Shown: positions 6,322 to 15,202, numbered from the stretch's first letter. The stretch: 21,686 nucleotides of DNA from CAZJJK01 sp964546285 (GCA_964546285.1 CAZJJK010000053.1:1-21686), one strand, 5' to 3'. The notes: generated by a model not told the origin, from the letters alone. Made by a program: numbers and translations.

Positions 6322-8078
6322 TCGAACCCCGCACCCAGCGGCGGCGAAACGCGGTAAAGCTCCGCGCCTTCGCCGCCGCCCTGCTTTTCTTCTGTTATGG
6401 CTTGAGCGCTATTCCTAGAAGCGTCGCGGACACAAAAGGCGGCCAGACCTTCTACACGGCGGACGCGGCGCCGGAAATAGCCGCTGAATACCTCTTGGCC
6501 CAAATGGATGATGGGGAAATACTGGCTCAATGCTTAATGTTTGGCTGGGTAGGCTCTGAGCCCTCGCCCCTGGTCTTAGACTGGGTAAAAAAACGCAAAA
6601 TAGGCGGCGTCAAAATATTTGGCTGGAATACGGACAACACCCGGCTGTTAGCCGAAGCCGTCGGGACCCTCCAAGAAAGCGCCATGGAAGCGCCGCTGGC
6701 TATTCCGCTTTTAGTCGCCACCGACCAAGAAGGCGGCTGGATACGCCACGTTAAAGGCATTACGAGCGAAACCCCAGGCAATATGGCGATAGGCGCCAGC
6801 GGCTTCCCCAATGACGCCTATCTGGCCGGGTACTATATAGGCCGAGAATTAGCCGCCCTAGGCATAAACATGAATTTCGCGCCGACCGTGGATATCTATA
6901 CCGAGCGCCGTTCCACCTTGATAGGCCCGCGCTCCTTTGGCGACGACCCAGCCTCGGTGGGCATACTGGGAGCCGCTTTCGCCAAGGGCACGGCCGCGGC
7001 CGGGCTTATCGCCACGGCTAAGCATTACCCGGGTCACGGCGCGACGGAACTGGACTCCCATGGCACCCTGCCTTTAATCGATATAGATACCGAAACGCTT
7101 TGGGATAGAGAATTAGTTCCTTATCGAATTTTATCGAAAGAGGGGGTCCCCGCTATTATGAGCGGGCACTTAGCCTTTACCGGCACCCCCGCCGGAACAA
7201 CACCGGCTTCGGTTTCATCCTGGTTTTTAGGCGATATGCTACGTCAGCGGATAGGCTTTGAAGGCATGGTGATTACAGACGACCTGCTTATGTACGGCCT
7301 TGTCACCGGACCGTCGGATCTTCCCAGGGTGGCGAAGCAAGCTTTGGAAGCCGGAAACGATATGCTTCTCATATCCAAAACGCCAGAATTGAACGACCAG
7401 CTTTGGACTAGGCTTTTAGAAGCGTATAAAAGCGATCCAGTTTTCCGAGACCGGGTGCGGGACGCCGCCCGCCGGGTGTTGACTCTTAAAGCACGCTACC
7501 TCCGCTCGCCTCTAGCGCCGCCGCTAAGCCCCGACAGTGAGACTTTAGAGGATAAAATACCGGATCCGGAAGGCAGGGCTTTTTTCCAAGACCTAGCGGC
7601 GCGTAGCGTTACCAGGGTTCTTGGTATGGACAATAGCTTGCCCCCGCTTAAGCCGGAAAGCGCCGGTAAAGTGCTTTTAGCTGGTCAATTTGATGATTTT
7701 TTCAAGGCTGGCCTTAAGGCCTATCCTAACGCCGAGTCTATCCGTTTTTCCTACACGCCTTTTTATGACGCCGTCAAGAAGGAAAAAGCGGCGCTTGGCG
7801 AAGCGGCGGCCAAGGCGGACACTATCATCCTCTGTCTGGCTAATCCAGCCGCGTTGGAAATGCTCAATAGTTTAGCGGGCTTGGGAAAACGCGTCATCGC
7901 TTTATCGGTTTTAACCCCTATTTATTTGGAGGACGCTCGCTGGGTTGATCTTGCCTTGGCTCTTTATAGCTACGCCCCCTATTCCTTTACGGCCGGGTTT
8001 TCCGCTTTATTGGGTAAAATTCCCGCCTCCGGCAACATTCCCTTCCTCTTTAGCGAGGAAGGGAATGAGGGCTTCTAG
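6318..8078 (+). CDS. Secreted glycoside hydrolase family 3, NagZ-type β-N-acetylglucosaminidase
   Basis: This 586-residue protein hydrolyses terminal β-linked N-acetylglucosamine, typically in peptidoglycan fragments or chitooligosaccharides. The NagZ subgroup is marked by DQEGG at ~136-140, the His-Asp dyad loop KHYPGHG at 235-241 followed by DSH at 246-248, and the nucleophile in VITDDL (Asp321). The N-terminus is basic and then hydrophobic at ~16-37, ending SVA before DT, so export with a cleaved signal peptide is likely, unlike the cytoplasmic NagZ of enteric bacteria. The protein continues ~190 residues beyond the catalytic barrel with a C-terminal domain like that of longer Gram-positive homologues. 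Start TTG 6318 forms a TTGA overlap with trxB and is preceded by AAGGGTGAGG. No lipobox is seen. The substrate is inferred from the family. Confidence 0.9.
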   Translation: MIEPRTQRRRNAVKLRAFAAALLFFCYGLSAIPRSVADTKGGQTFYTADAAPEIAAEYLLAQMDDGEILAQCLMFGWVGSEPSPLVLDWVKKRKIGGVKIFGWNTDNTRLLAEAVGTLQESAMEAPLAIPLLVATDQEGGWIRHVKGITSETPGNMAIGASGFPNDAYLAGYYIGRELAALGINMNFAPTVDIYTERRSTLIGPRSFGDDPASVGILGAAFAKGTAAAGLIATAKHYPGHGATELDSHGTLPLIDIDTETLWDRELVPYRILSKEGVPAIMSGHLAFTGTPAGTTPASVSSWFLGDMLRQRIGFEGMVITDDLLMYGLVTGPSDLPRVAKQALEAGNDMLLISKTPELNDQLWTRLLEAYKSDPVFRDRVRDAARRVLTLKARYLRSPLAPPLSPDSETLEDKIPDPEGRAFFQDLAARSVTRVLGMDNSLPPLKPESAGKVLLAGQFDDFFKAGLKAYPNAESIRFSYTPFYDAVKKEKAALGEAAAKADTIILCLANPAALEMLNSLAGLGKRVIALSVLTPIYLEDARWVDLALALYSYAPYSFTAGFSALLGKIPASGNIPFLFSEEGNEGF

Positions 8079-8087
8079 GCGCTTGGT

Positions 8088-8921
8088 ATGCGCTGGTCCC
8101 ATCCCTCCGCTCAAGGCGATAAAGAGCTGGACCTATTTTTACGCCGCCATGAAGTACACCATGTCCAAGCCATTTCACGCTATTTAAGCTCAAATTCCTT
8201 AAGCCCCTTATGGGTAGCTAGAGATAAAGCGGGCAAGGTGCTTTCTTATGTTTTTTATAAGGCTCGCTGCCCTCTTTTTCTCATAATGGATGATGCCGTC
8301 AATCCATCCGATTGGGCTTTGCGACGACTGACAAACAACGGCGCCCCCTCTTCTCTACAAGGTCGGCCAGAGGAAACGGAACTAGCCGCACGCGCGCTCC
8401 ATAAGGCGGGCAGGCGCGTTCATCGCGTCCGCTACCGTATTATGGATCTTGAAGGCGCGCCAAGCGGCGACGCTCTTAAGGCCGGTCCCTCGGAACTGAT
8501 TATACGCGAGGCTCAAAGCCAGGATGAAGCCGCTCTATACCCTATCCAGCGCGCTTATGAAGAAGAGGAAGTCGCGCCACCGGGGACAGGGGTAGACGAG
8601 CTTAGCTGCCGGATTAACTTAAGACGTATAATCAATGAGCTACCGCTTATGGTCGCCGAAGTAGATGGCCGGATAGTCGGGAAAGCGAATATTAACGCGC
8701 GCTCTTTTTCGAGAGATCAGCTTGGCGGCGTTTATGTCCTTCCTGAATTCCGAGGCCGAGGCATTGCCCGGCGGCTGGCGGCCAGCCTAGCCGCCAGCGT
8801 AAACCGGCGACAGAGAACCTGCTGTCTTTTCGTAAAAACGCGAAACGCGGCCGCCATAGCGGCGTATAAGGCGGTTGGCTTCAAAGATCGCGGAGCCTAT
8901 GAGATCCGCTACTTCCTATAA
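8088..8921 (+). CDS. GNAT-family N-acetyltransferase with an extra N-terminal domain
   Basis: This 277-residue protein carries the acetyl-CoA-binding GNAT signature in its second half: a β-strand GGVYVLP at 213-219, then the pyrophosphate loop RGRGIA at 222-227, and a C-terminal N-x(6)-Y-x(4)-F pattern (N253, Y260, F265). The first ~135 residues look like a second, degenerate GNAT-like or substrate-binding half, so this is not a minimal single-domain enzyme. The start ATG 8088 lies nine bases after the glycosidase stop with only a weak ribosome site, so coupling to upstream translation is likely. The substrate is unknown. A sirtuin lies in the same unit, so one possibility is a protein lysine acetyltransferase paired with a deacylase, but small-molecule acetylation is equally compatible. 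Confidence 0.85.
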   Translation: MRWSHPSAQGDKELDLFLRRHEVHHVQAISRYLSSNSLSPLWVARDKAGKVLSYVFYKARCPLFLIMDDAVNPSDWALRRLTNNGAPSSLQGRPEETELAARALHKAGRRVHRVRYRIMDLEGAPSGDALKAGPSELIIREAQSQDEAALYPIQRAYEEEEVAPPGTGVDELSCRINLRRIINELPLMVAEVDGRIVGKANINARSFSRDQLGGVYVLPEFRGRGIARRLAASLAASVNRRQRTCCLFVKTRNAAAIAAYKAVGFKDRGAYEIRYFL

Positions 8922-8991
8922 AGCCTATTTGGAGCCCAGGTCTTTCGCGAGGCGTCCGCTGCCCCTTAGATTTTAAACGCTGGAGCCTTGA

Positions 8992-9018
8992 CAGGGAGCC
9001 CGTTCCCTGGCTTTCTTT
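8992..9018 (+). terminator. Weak terminator- or attenuator-like hairpin before carB
   Basis: CAGGGA (8992-8997) and TCCCTG (9004-9009) can pair around a six-base loop and are followed by CTTTCTTT. The stem is short and the tail mixed, so it would be a weak terminator. It lies 35 bp before carB, where a conditional attenuator for pyrimidine control would be plausible. Confidence 0.25.
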
Positions 9019-9043
9019 ACGCACCGAATCGCCGGAGGATACA

Positions 9044-12000
9044 ATGGAAAACAACGAAAGACACACCGTACTCATCATCGGTTCCGGACCCATCACAATC
9101 GGCCAAGCCTGTGAATTTGATTATTCAGGGACTCAAGCCTGCAAGGCCCTTCGCGACCGGGGCTACCGTATAGTGCTTGTCAACTCCAATCCGGCGACCA
9201 TTATGACCGACCCCGTGATGGCGGACGCCACTTATATAGAACCGCTTAATCTTGCCCGCTTAAGCCAGATTATCGAAAAAGAAAAACCGGACCTTTTGTT
9301 GCCTAACCTTGGGGGACAAACCGGTTTAAATCTAGCTTCAGAGCTTAACAAGGCTGGCGTGTTGGACAAGTACGGCGTCAAGGTGATTGGCGTCAATCTG
9401 GACGCGATAGAACGTGGCGAGGACAGACAGGTCTTTAAATCGACCATGGAAAAACTGGGCATTGCCGTACCGAGATCGGATATAGCCTATTCCACTGAGG
9501 AAGCGGAACGGATCGCGGCGGACTTGTCCTACCCGGTCGTCATTAGGCCAGCCTACACTATGGGAGGAGCCGGCGGCGGTCTTGTTTATAACGTGGAAGA
9601 GCTGAGAATTGTCGTCCAACGCGGACTGGAGCTATCGTTAACTCATCAATGCCTAATTGAGGAATCTATACTGGGCTGGGAAGAACTGGAGGTGGAAGTA
9701 GTCCGGGATAGAAAGAATCAGATGATCGCCATTTGTTTTATAGAAAATATCGATGCTGTCGGCGTCCATACCGGCGATTCATTCTGTTCGGCCCCCTTCC
9801 TCACCATTGATACGCGTTTGGAGGAACGACTGAAGCGGGACGCCTTCCGCATCGTGGAGTCTATCGGCGTAATCGGCGGCACCAATGTTCAATTCGCCTA
9901 TGATCCTAAGAGCGACCGAGTAGTCATAATTGAGATAAACCCACGAACTTCCCGATCTTCCGCCCTCGCGTCAAAAGCCACCGGTTTCCCTATCGCCCTT
10001 ATTTCTGCCAAATTAGCCAGCGGTATGACTTTAGACGAGATACCCTATTGGCGGGACGGCACCTTGGAAAAATATACCCCTTCCGGGGATTATGTGGTGT
10101 TAAAATTCGCCCGTTGGGCTTTTGAGAAATTCCGTGGCGTTGAGGATAAGCTCGGCACCCAAATGAAGGCTGTCGGCGAGGTAATGGCGATAGGGAAGAC
10201 CTTTAAAGAAAGCTTTCAAAAAGCGATACGCGGCTTGGAAAATGGACGGTACGGCTTAGGCTTCGCTAAAGACTTCAATAAAAAAAGCCTTAATGAATTG
10301 ATGGAACTCTTAATCTTCCCTTCCAGCGAACGCTATTTCATCCTTTACGAAGCCCTGCGTAAAGGAGCCGATATTGAGAAATTATACGAACTTACTTACA
10401 TAAAACCCTACTATCTGACGCAAATCAGGGAGTTGGTGGTTTTGGAGGAGGAATTGCTCCGAACGCCCGGCCGCCTGCCTGAGGATGAGCTTTTAGCAAG
10501 GGCTAAACGAGACGGTTTTTCCGATAAATACTTAGCGAAGATACTCGGTGTCCGCGAGCGCGATCTGCGCCGCAGACGAACCGAGCTGGGCATTGTGGAA
10601 GGCTGGCACGCGGTCCCGGTTTCCGGGGTTAAGGACACGTATTATTACTACTCGTCTTACATCCAGCCGGACAGCAGCGTGGCCAGCTCCAATCCAAAAA
10701 AAATCATGATTCTGGGCGGCGGGCCAAACCGTATCGGCCAGGGTATTGAGTTTGATTATTGCTGCGTCCACGCCGCCCTGGCTCTGCGCGAGTTGGGCTA
10801 TGAAACCATTATGGTCAATTGCAACCCGGAAACCGTATCCACCGATTATGACACTTCCGATAAATTGTATTTTGAGCCGGTAACGGCGGAGGATGTGCTC
10901 CAAATTTACGCTAAAGAAAAGCCCGCTGGCGTTATTGTCCAGTTTGGGGGACAAACCCCGCTTAATATAGCCAGGGAACTAGCCGACGAGGGAGTAAGCA
11001 TACTCGGAACCAGCATAGATAGCATCGATATAGCCGAAGACCGTGATCTTTTCCGTAAGATGATGGATAAACTTGGCATTCCCATGCCGGAAGCCGCGAT
11101 GGCCGCCGACATCGACGAAGCGGTATCCGTCGCCTCGGCCATAGGCTATCCGATCATGATTCGGCCCTCTTTCGTGTTGGGCGGCCGCGGCATGGAAGTT
11201 ATCTATGACGAAACCATGTTGCGTGAATATGTGGCCAAGGCCGTAGGCGTAACGCCAGACCGCCCCCTGCTTCTGGATCGTTTTCTGCGTAATGCCTTGG
11301 AATGCGAAGCCGACGCCCTTTCCGACGGCCACAAGGTTTTCATTCCCGCGGTCATGGAACATATCGAACTGGCCGGCGTACATTCCGGGGATTCAGCCTG
11401 CGCCCTTCCGCCTATATCAATTCCGGCGCGGCACCTGGAAACTATCAAACGCTATACCACGGCTATCGCCGAAGCCTTGGGGGTACGGGGCCTCATGAAT
11501 ATGCAGTACGCGATAGAAGACGGGAAGGTTTTCGTGCTTGAAGCCAACCCAAGAGCCAGCCGAACCGTGCCGCTTGTATCAAAGGTTTGCGGCACGTCAA
11601 TGGCGAACCTAGCTACTCGCTTGATGCTGGGTGACAAGCTGGAAACGCTTAAGCTTAACGATAAAATAATACCCTATTTCGGCGTTAAGGAAGCGGTGTT
11701 CCCCTTTGATAAATTCCCAGAGGTTGATCCGGTTCTTGGACCGGAAATGCGCTCCACTGGCGAGGTCCTTGGCATTGCGGATAATTTCGCTCTCGCCTTC
11801 TATAAGTCGCAGGAAGCGGCGGGCAGTTTCCTACCGGCGGAGCTTGATCCGGCCGGCGGCGAAGGCCGGGTCCTTATCAGTCTATCTGAGAAGACGGCCG
11901 CGGAGGCGGCGGCTGTCGGCGCCGCTTTCCATGAGTTGGGCTTCATCATTCTGGCGACTGAAGGAACGGCGGCCTATTTTAGAAAAGCCGGAACTAGCTG

Positions 12001-12268
12001 CGAAACGGTCGCCAAGCTTAACGAGGGACGGCCCAATGTTTTGGACGTTATCGTCAACCGTCAGGTAAGTCTAGTTATAAACACGCCCAGCGGCCGGCGA
12101 GACGCCTTAGCCGATGACGCCGTTATCAGAAAGGCCGCTATCAAATACAAAATCCCCTATATCACGACCCTCGCGGCGGCTTTGGCGGCGGCTCAGGGTA
12201 TCCGCGCCGCCCGGGCCGGCAAGGGCGGTGTCCGGTCCCTGCAAGAATACCACGCTTCTATCAGATGA
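9044..12268 (+). CDS. carB: Carbamoyl-phosphate synthase, large subunit
   Basis: CarB makes carbamoyl phosphate from bicarbonate, ammonia delivered by the glutaminase subunit CarA, and two ATP, for pyrimidine and arginine synthesis. At 1074 residues it is full length. Both homologous halves are present: the first opens with GSGPITIGQACEFDYSG and has the ATP-grasp loop MGGAGGG, the second opens near 550 with GGGPNRIGQGIEFDY. A C-terminal MGS-like allosteric domain follows from about 940 (VLISLSEK, then VDVIVN-like DVIVNRQ and a closing helix). ATG 9044 is preceded by GGAGGA at 9034-9039. No carA is in the window, so the small subunit must be encoded elsewhere. The stop overlaps the sirtuin ATG (ATGA), an unusual partner for carB. 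Confidence 0.97.
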   Translation: MENNERHTVLIIGSGPITIGQACEFDYSGTQACKALRDRGYRIVLVNSNPATIMTDPVMADATYIEPLNLARLSQIIEKEKPDLLLPNLGGQTGLNLASELNKAGVLDKYGVKVIGVNLDAIERGEDRQVFKSTMEKLGIAVPRSDIAYSTEEAERIAADLSYPVVIRPAYTMGGAGGGLVYNVEELRIVVQRGLELSLTHQCLIEESILGWEELEVEVVRDRKNQMIAICFIENIDAVGVHTGDSFCSAPFLTIDTRLEERLKRDAFRIVESIGVIGGTNVQFAYDPKSDRVVIIEINPRTSRSSALASKATGFPIALISAKLASGMTLDEIPYWRDGTLEKYTPSGDYVVLKFARWAFEKFRGVEDKLGTQMKAVGEVMAIGKTFKESFQKAIRGLENGRYGLGFAKDFNKKSLNELMELLIFPSSERYFILYEALRKGADIEKLYELTYIKPYYLTQIRELVVLEEELLRTPGRLPEDELLARAKRDGFSDKYLAKILGVRERDLRRRRTELGIVEGWHAVPVSGVKDTYYYYSSYIQPDSSVASSNPKKIMILGGGPNRIGQGIEFDYCCVHAALALRELGYETIMVNCNPETVSTDYDTSDKLYFEPVTAEDVLQIYAKEKPAGVIVQFGGQTPLNIARELADEGVSILGTSIDSIDIAEDRDLFRKMMDKLGIPMPEAAMAADIDEAVSVASAIGYPIMIRPSFVLGGRGMEVIYDETMLREYVAKAVGVTPDRPLLLDRFLRNALECEADALSDGHKVFIPAVMEHIELAGVHSGDSACALPPISIPARHLETIKRYTTAIAEALGVRGLMNMQYAIEDGKVFVLEANPRASRTVPLVSKVCGTSMANLATRLMLGDKLETLKLNDKIIPYFGVKEAVFPFDKFPEVDPVLGPEMRSTGEVLGIADNFALAFYKSQEAAGSFLPAELDPAGGEGRVLISLSEKTAAEAAAVGAAFHELGFIILATEGTAAYFRKAGTSCETVAKLNEGRPNVLDVIVNRQVSLVINTPSGRRDALADDAVIRKAAIKYKIPYITTLAAALAAAQGIRAARAGKGGVRSLQEYHASIR

Positions 12269-13041
12269 GCGCTATTATGGAAAATCCGGACGACCCCATT
12301 GGGACTCTATTACGCCTAATTGTGGAAGCCCGACACTGTGTGGCGTTTACCGGGGCCGGCGTAAGCACTCTATCCGGCATACCGGATTTCAGGGGAAAAA
12401 ACGGTCTTTATAAAAGCATTGACGCTGAGCGAATGTTTGATATCAACATATTCCGTCGTGATCCGTCTCTGTATTACCGTCTGGCTAAGGATTTTATTTA
12501 CGGACTGGCTAAAAGGGAAGCGTCTATCGTTCACAAAACCCTGGCGAAGCTGGAAAAGAGCGGGCTCCTCGCCGCGCTCATAACGCAGAATATCGATATG
12601 CTCCATAAGAAAGCGGGCAGTTCCACCGTAATAGAGATCCATGGCTCACCGGAGCTTCACCGCTGTCGACGTTGCGGATTTGAGAAAAGCTTCGCGGAGG
12701 TACTACCTCAAGTTCAAGCTGATAAAGTCCCTCTTTGCCCAAATTGCGGCATAGCGATAAAACCGGATATCGTTTTTTTTGGGGAAAACCTGCCTTCAAC
12801 CGCCATGGCGGAGGCCGTTTCTCATGCCCGATCAGCCGATCTTATGTTGGTGCTCGGGTCCAGCCTCACCGTCTATCCCGCCGCCTCTCTCCCAACCCTT
12901 ACCCTTTCCTCCGGCGGCAAGATCGTAATTATAAACGACCAAGAAACCCATTTGGACAAACAGGCGGCACTGCGCTTAAATGACTTGGAAACCAGTTTTA
13001 CGGAACTATGGCGGCGCTTAGAGGCAAGGGAAGCCAACTAA
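12265..13041 (+). CDS. Sir2-family NAD-dependent protein deacylase (sirtuin)
   Basis: This 258-residue sirtuin removes acetyl or other acyl groups from protein lysines using NAD+, releasing nicotinamide and O-acyl-ADP-ribose. The core motifs are complete: GAGVST at 30-35 and GIPDFRG at 38-44, TQNID at 107-111, the catalytic HG at 126-127, a zinc ribbon with C134/C137 and C158/C161, FFGE at ~171-174, and GSSLTVYP at 198-205. The overall form resembles the Thermotoga-type bacterial enzymes rather than the SIRT5-like class with its Ala-x(14)-Tyr-x-x-Arg signature, which I do not see clearly. The ATG overlaps the carB stop by four bases; a second in-frame ATG lies at 12277. Cytoplasmic. It is the last gene of the plus-strand unit, ending 10 bp from a convergent gene. 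Confidence 0.93.
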   Translation: MSAIMENPDDPIGTLLRLIVEARHCVAFTGAGVSTLSGIPDFRGKNGLYKSIDAERMFDINIFRRDPSLYYRLAKDFIYGLAKREASIVHKTLAKLEKSGLLAALITQNIDMLHKKAGSSTVIEIHGSPELHRCRRCGFEKSFAEVLPQVQADKVPLCPNCGIAIKPDIVFFGENLPSTAMAEAVSHARSADLMLVLGSSLTVYPAASLPTLTLSSGGKIVIINDQETHLDKQAALRLNDLETSFTELWRRLEAREAN

Positions 13042-13051
13042 TTTGGACGAA

Positions 13052-13306
13052 TTACCCGAGTAAGATACCGATAAGCCGGCCACAGGAGCGGCATTTGAAA
13101 CGATACATAGGCCTATATGCACCCTTTTCCTCTATGCCGCGCGTTAAGCGCCAAGCTTTCTCCGTGCCGCAATGAGAGCAAGCGCCTAAAAGCATCGTAT
13201 AACCGCACCGCAGGCAACGGAACCGGGTATGGCTTACATCAGCAACATTGGGAATGTCATTCCAATTTCGCGAGCGGCATTTTGGACAAACCACGAAATC
13301 GATCAT
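13052..13306 (-). CDS. Small zinc-ribbon protein with four CxxC pairs
   Basis: This 84-residue protein has cysteine pairs at C7/C10, C31/C34, C43/C46 and C72/C75, enough for two structural zinc sites, so it is probably a double zinc ribbon. It has no membrane segment or enzyme motif. It lies 34 bp downstream of efp on the same strand and probably shares its transcript. ATG 13306 is preceded by GGAGG, which can be folded into a small hairpin. Such proteins often bind nucleic acid or act as adaptors, but no specific function can be assigned. Confidence 0.75.
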   Translation of the reverse strand: MIDFVVCPKCRSRNWNDIPNVADVSHTRFRCLRCGYTMLLGACSHCGTEKAWRLTRGIEEKGAYRPMYRFKCRSCGRLIGILLG

Positions 13307-13307
13307 T

Positions 13308-13321
13308 GGAGGCGGCCCTCC
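13308..13321 (-). promoter_or_regulatory. Hairpin containing the ribosome-binding site of the zinc-ribbon gene
   Basis: On the minus strand GGAGG (13321-13317) can pair with CCTCC (13312-13308) around GCCG. The GGAGG is the best Shine-Dalgarno for ATG 13306, so the fold would mask it. Confidence 0.35.
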
Positions 13322-13340
13322 AGTTCACAAACGAAATACG

Positions 13341-13907
13341 CTATTTAGCGCGTTCGGAAAAGCTCCCATCGCGGGTATCTAGCATTATTTTTGTACCGAT
13401 TTCACAGAACAAGGGCACCGATACCTCATAACCGGTATCCAAGGTAGCTTGTTTAAACGCCTTGCCTGAAGTGTCGCCTTTAAGACCTGGCTCGCAGTAG
13501 GTGATAGTACGCTCCACCAGAATAGGGAGAGTCAACCCTACTGGCTTGCCCTCAAAAAAGGTGATCTCCAGCGTAAAGTCGTCTTCAGGCGTCAAATAGT
13601 TTATGTTATCGCCAATATCCTCTTTGGACAATTCAAACTGCTCGTAACTTTCCTCGTCCATAAAAACATAGCTTTCGCCATCCACATAGGACAATTTTAC
13701 TTTATGGAATTCCAGATCCACTTCCTGGAACTTTTGATCGGAATCAAAACCGACATCCATAGTTTGACCGGTAACGATATTTTTTATACGCAGGCGATAA
13801 ACCATAGCGCCTCGGCCGGTTTTATTGCCGAGCATACGCTGAACGATCATTGGGTCATTACCGTTCATGAAAACGGTTCCGGTTCTGAGCTGTGAAGCTG
13901 CTATCAT
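13341..13907 (-). CDS. efp: Elongation factor P, arginine type (Arg32)
   Basis: EF-P binds next to the ribosomal P-site and relieves stalling at polyproline. The 188 residues match the three-domain family, and domain III holds the signature DPGLKGDT-like EPGLKGDTSGKAFKQATL. In the domain I loop NKTGRGAM the tip residue is Arg32, where lysine-type EF-Ps have Lys34. Arg at this place is the acceptor for EarP rhamnosylation, and earP is the upstream neighbour, so the pair is coherent. ATG 13907 is preceded by AGGA. A GCCCG/CGGGC hairpin with a T6 loop lies at 13932-13947 in the leader. Cytoplasmic. Confidence 0.96.
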   Translation of the reverse strand: MIAASQLRTGTVFMNGNDPMIVQRMLGNKTGRGAMVYRLRIKNIVTGQTMDVGFDSDQKFQEVDLEFHKVKLSYVDGESYVFMDEESYEQFELSKEDIGDNINYLTPEDDFTLEITFFEGKPVGLTLPILVERTITYCEPGLKGDTSGKAFKQATLDTGYEVSVPLFCEIGTKIMLDTRDGSFSERAK

Positions 13908-13931
13908 AAGAGTCCTCGTAAAACGCGATCA

Positions 13932-13947
13932 GCCCGAAAAAACGGGC
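13932..13947 (-). other. Small hairpin in the efp leader
   Basis: GCCCG and CGGGC pair around six T residues on the minus strand, ~25 bases before the efp ATG. The T-run is in the loop, not after the stem, so it is not an ordinary terminator. Confidence 0.3.
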
Positions 13948-14029
13948 GAGAATCGACAAAATTAATACGCGCATTCTACAGCATCACGAAGAAAAGTTCT
14001 ATAGAAGAAGGCGCGCTCCAAAACCATCT

Positions 14030-15202
14030 CTACATCGATAAATCGTCAAACTCATCGATATAGGCGATTAGCTTATCCGCCAGATCCCCATTCAGACGCA
14101 AAGAAGCGGCGAAGGCCGCGAAAGCTGGCCTTAATACATGATAGCCGCGAAGCAAGGGCAACAAGCTTTGAACTGGACCGCTAAACGAGTCCTCGGATAC
14201 TAAAACATCGCCGTTGACAGCGTTATAGCTCATAGACAAGGATGCGAGCTTGTTAAAAAGCTCTGGATCTATAAAGGGCCTTAGCCGGGCAAGAAAAGCG
14301 TTTAGCTTATCGCGGTGAGCGCCGTCAGCGAGAGCGTACGCTTGCCAGAGGAAAGGACGTCCTGAAAGACAAGCGCGGGCAAAACTATCCTCGCCCCGGA
14401 CCAAGGAAAAATCGGAAAGCGCTATAAGACGATCCCAACTTTCCTGAGGCATAAAGGGCAGGCGAAAGACGGAAAAAGGCTGGCCGGCTTTTCCCCAAGC
14501 CTCAAGAAAGGGATCGCGGCTTAGGGCGTCAGCTAAAAAAACATGAATAGAGTTTTCCGCGTCGTACGCGGCTAAATCCTCTACCAGAGTTTGGTAATCG
14601 CGGCGATATCCAAATATCGTTACCCAAAAACGATCCAGGATTGGAGCGTCCAAGCCTACGTCACGGGCCACTATGGCTCTATCGGACTTTACCCCCAAAG
14701 CCTTATCCAACAAAAGGCCAGCGGTACCAGTATCAAAACCTGGCATGAAAAAGACTTTTTTAATATGGCTGGACGCGCTTAAGATGGGGAGCTTGTGGTA
14801 TTCTTTTGCCCAGCTCTCAGAAGTAAGATACTCTAAAGAAATAATTAAGAGCGGATTGGCAGCCGTCGGATCAAGAAGAAGGGAGTCAAGCCAAACTGGA
14901 TGACCACAGGAAAAACATTCCACAAGCACGCGCGGCGGACAGCGGCGAAGCAAAGCGGCCGCGCGGCCATCAGGATCGTCCCAACGCAATACGGTATAGC
15001 CGCGATGACGTTGAACCGAGGCTTCTGGATCAAGGCCAGGCGCTAGATAAGAGAAGGTTTTTAGGTTATCGCATATTAAGCGGATAGCCGCCGTTTCTAG
15101 TCTGGAAGATAAAGAACGAGCTAGTCTATAGGCGAAACCAATATCGCCATAATTATCCACAACCTTGCAAAAAATATCGATAGTCTTGACACTGGTAATC
15201 AT
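14030..15202 (-). CDS. earP: EF-P arginine rhamnosyltransferase EarP
   Basis: EarP transfers rhamnose from dTDP-β-L-rhamnose to the guanidine of EF-P Arg32. It is a GT-B-fold enzyme. Numbering is from ATG 15202 (390 aa). The family start DIFCKVVDNYGDIG carries the two conserved Asp residues (D16, D20), and RGEDSFARA at ~269-277 carries the conserved Glu. MPGFDTGTAGLL near 153-164 and LEYLTSE near 123-129 are also typical. GTG 15208 is an alternative start two codons upstream, but the GAGAG ribosome site is better placed for the ATG. The gene precedes efp by 122 bp on the same strand. No dTDP-rhamnose synthesis genes are in the window and must be elsewhere. Cytoplasmic. Confidence 0.95.
   Translation of the reverse strand: MITSVKTIDIFCKVVDNYGDIGFAYRLARSLSSRLETAAIRLICDNLKTFSYLAPGLDPEASVQRHRGYTVLRWDDPDGRAAALLRRCPPRVLVECFSCGHPVWLDSLLLDPTAANPLLIISLEYLTSESWAKEYHKLPILSASSHIKKVFFMPGFDTGTAGLLLDKALGVKSDRAIVARDVGLDAPILDRFWVTIFGYRRDYQTLVEDLAAYDAENSIHVFLADALSRDPFLEAWGKAGQPFSVFRLPFMPQESWDRLIALSDFSLVRGEDSFARACLSGRPFLWQAYALADGAHRDKLNAFLARLRPFIDPELFNKLASLSMSYNAVNGDVLVSEDSFSGPVQSLLPLLRGYHVLRPAFAAFAASLRLNGDLADKLIAYIDEFDDLSM

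Noticed and set aside
8988..9017. Strong promoter with a perfect TTGACA before carB
   Set aside because: The best hexamer at 17-18 bp spacing is TTTCTT or CTTTCT, a poor -10, and the TTGACA overlaps a hairpin arm.
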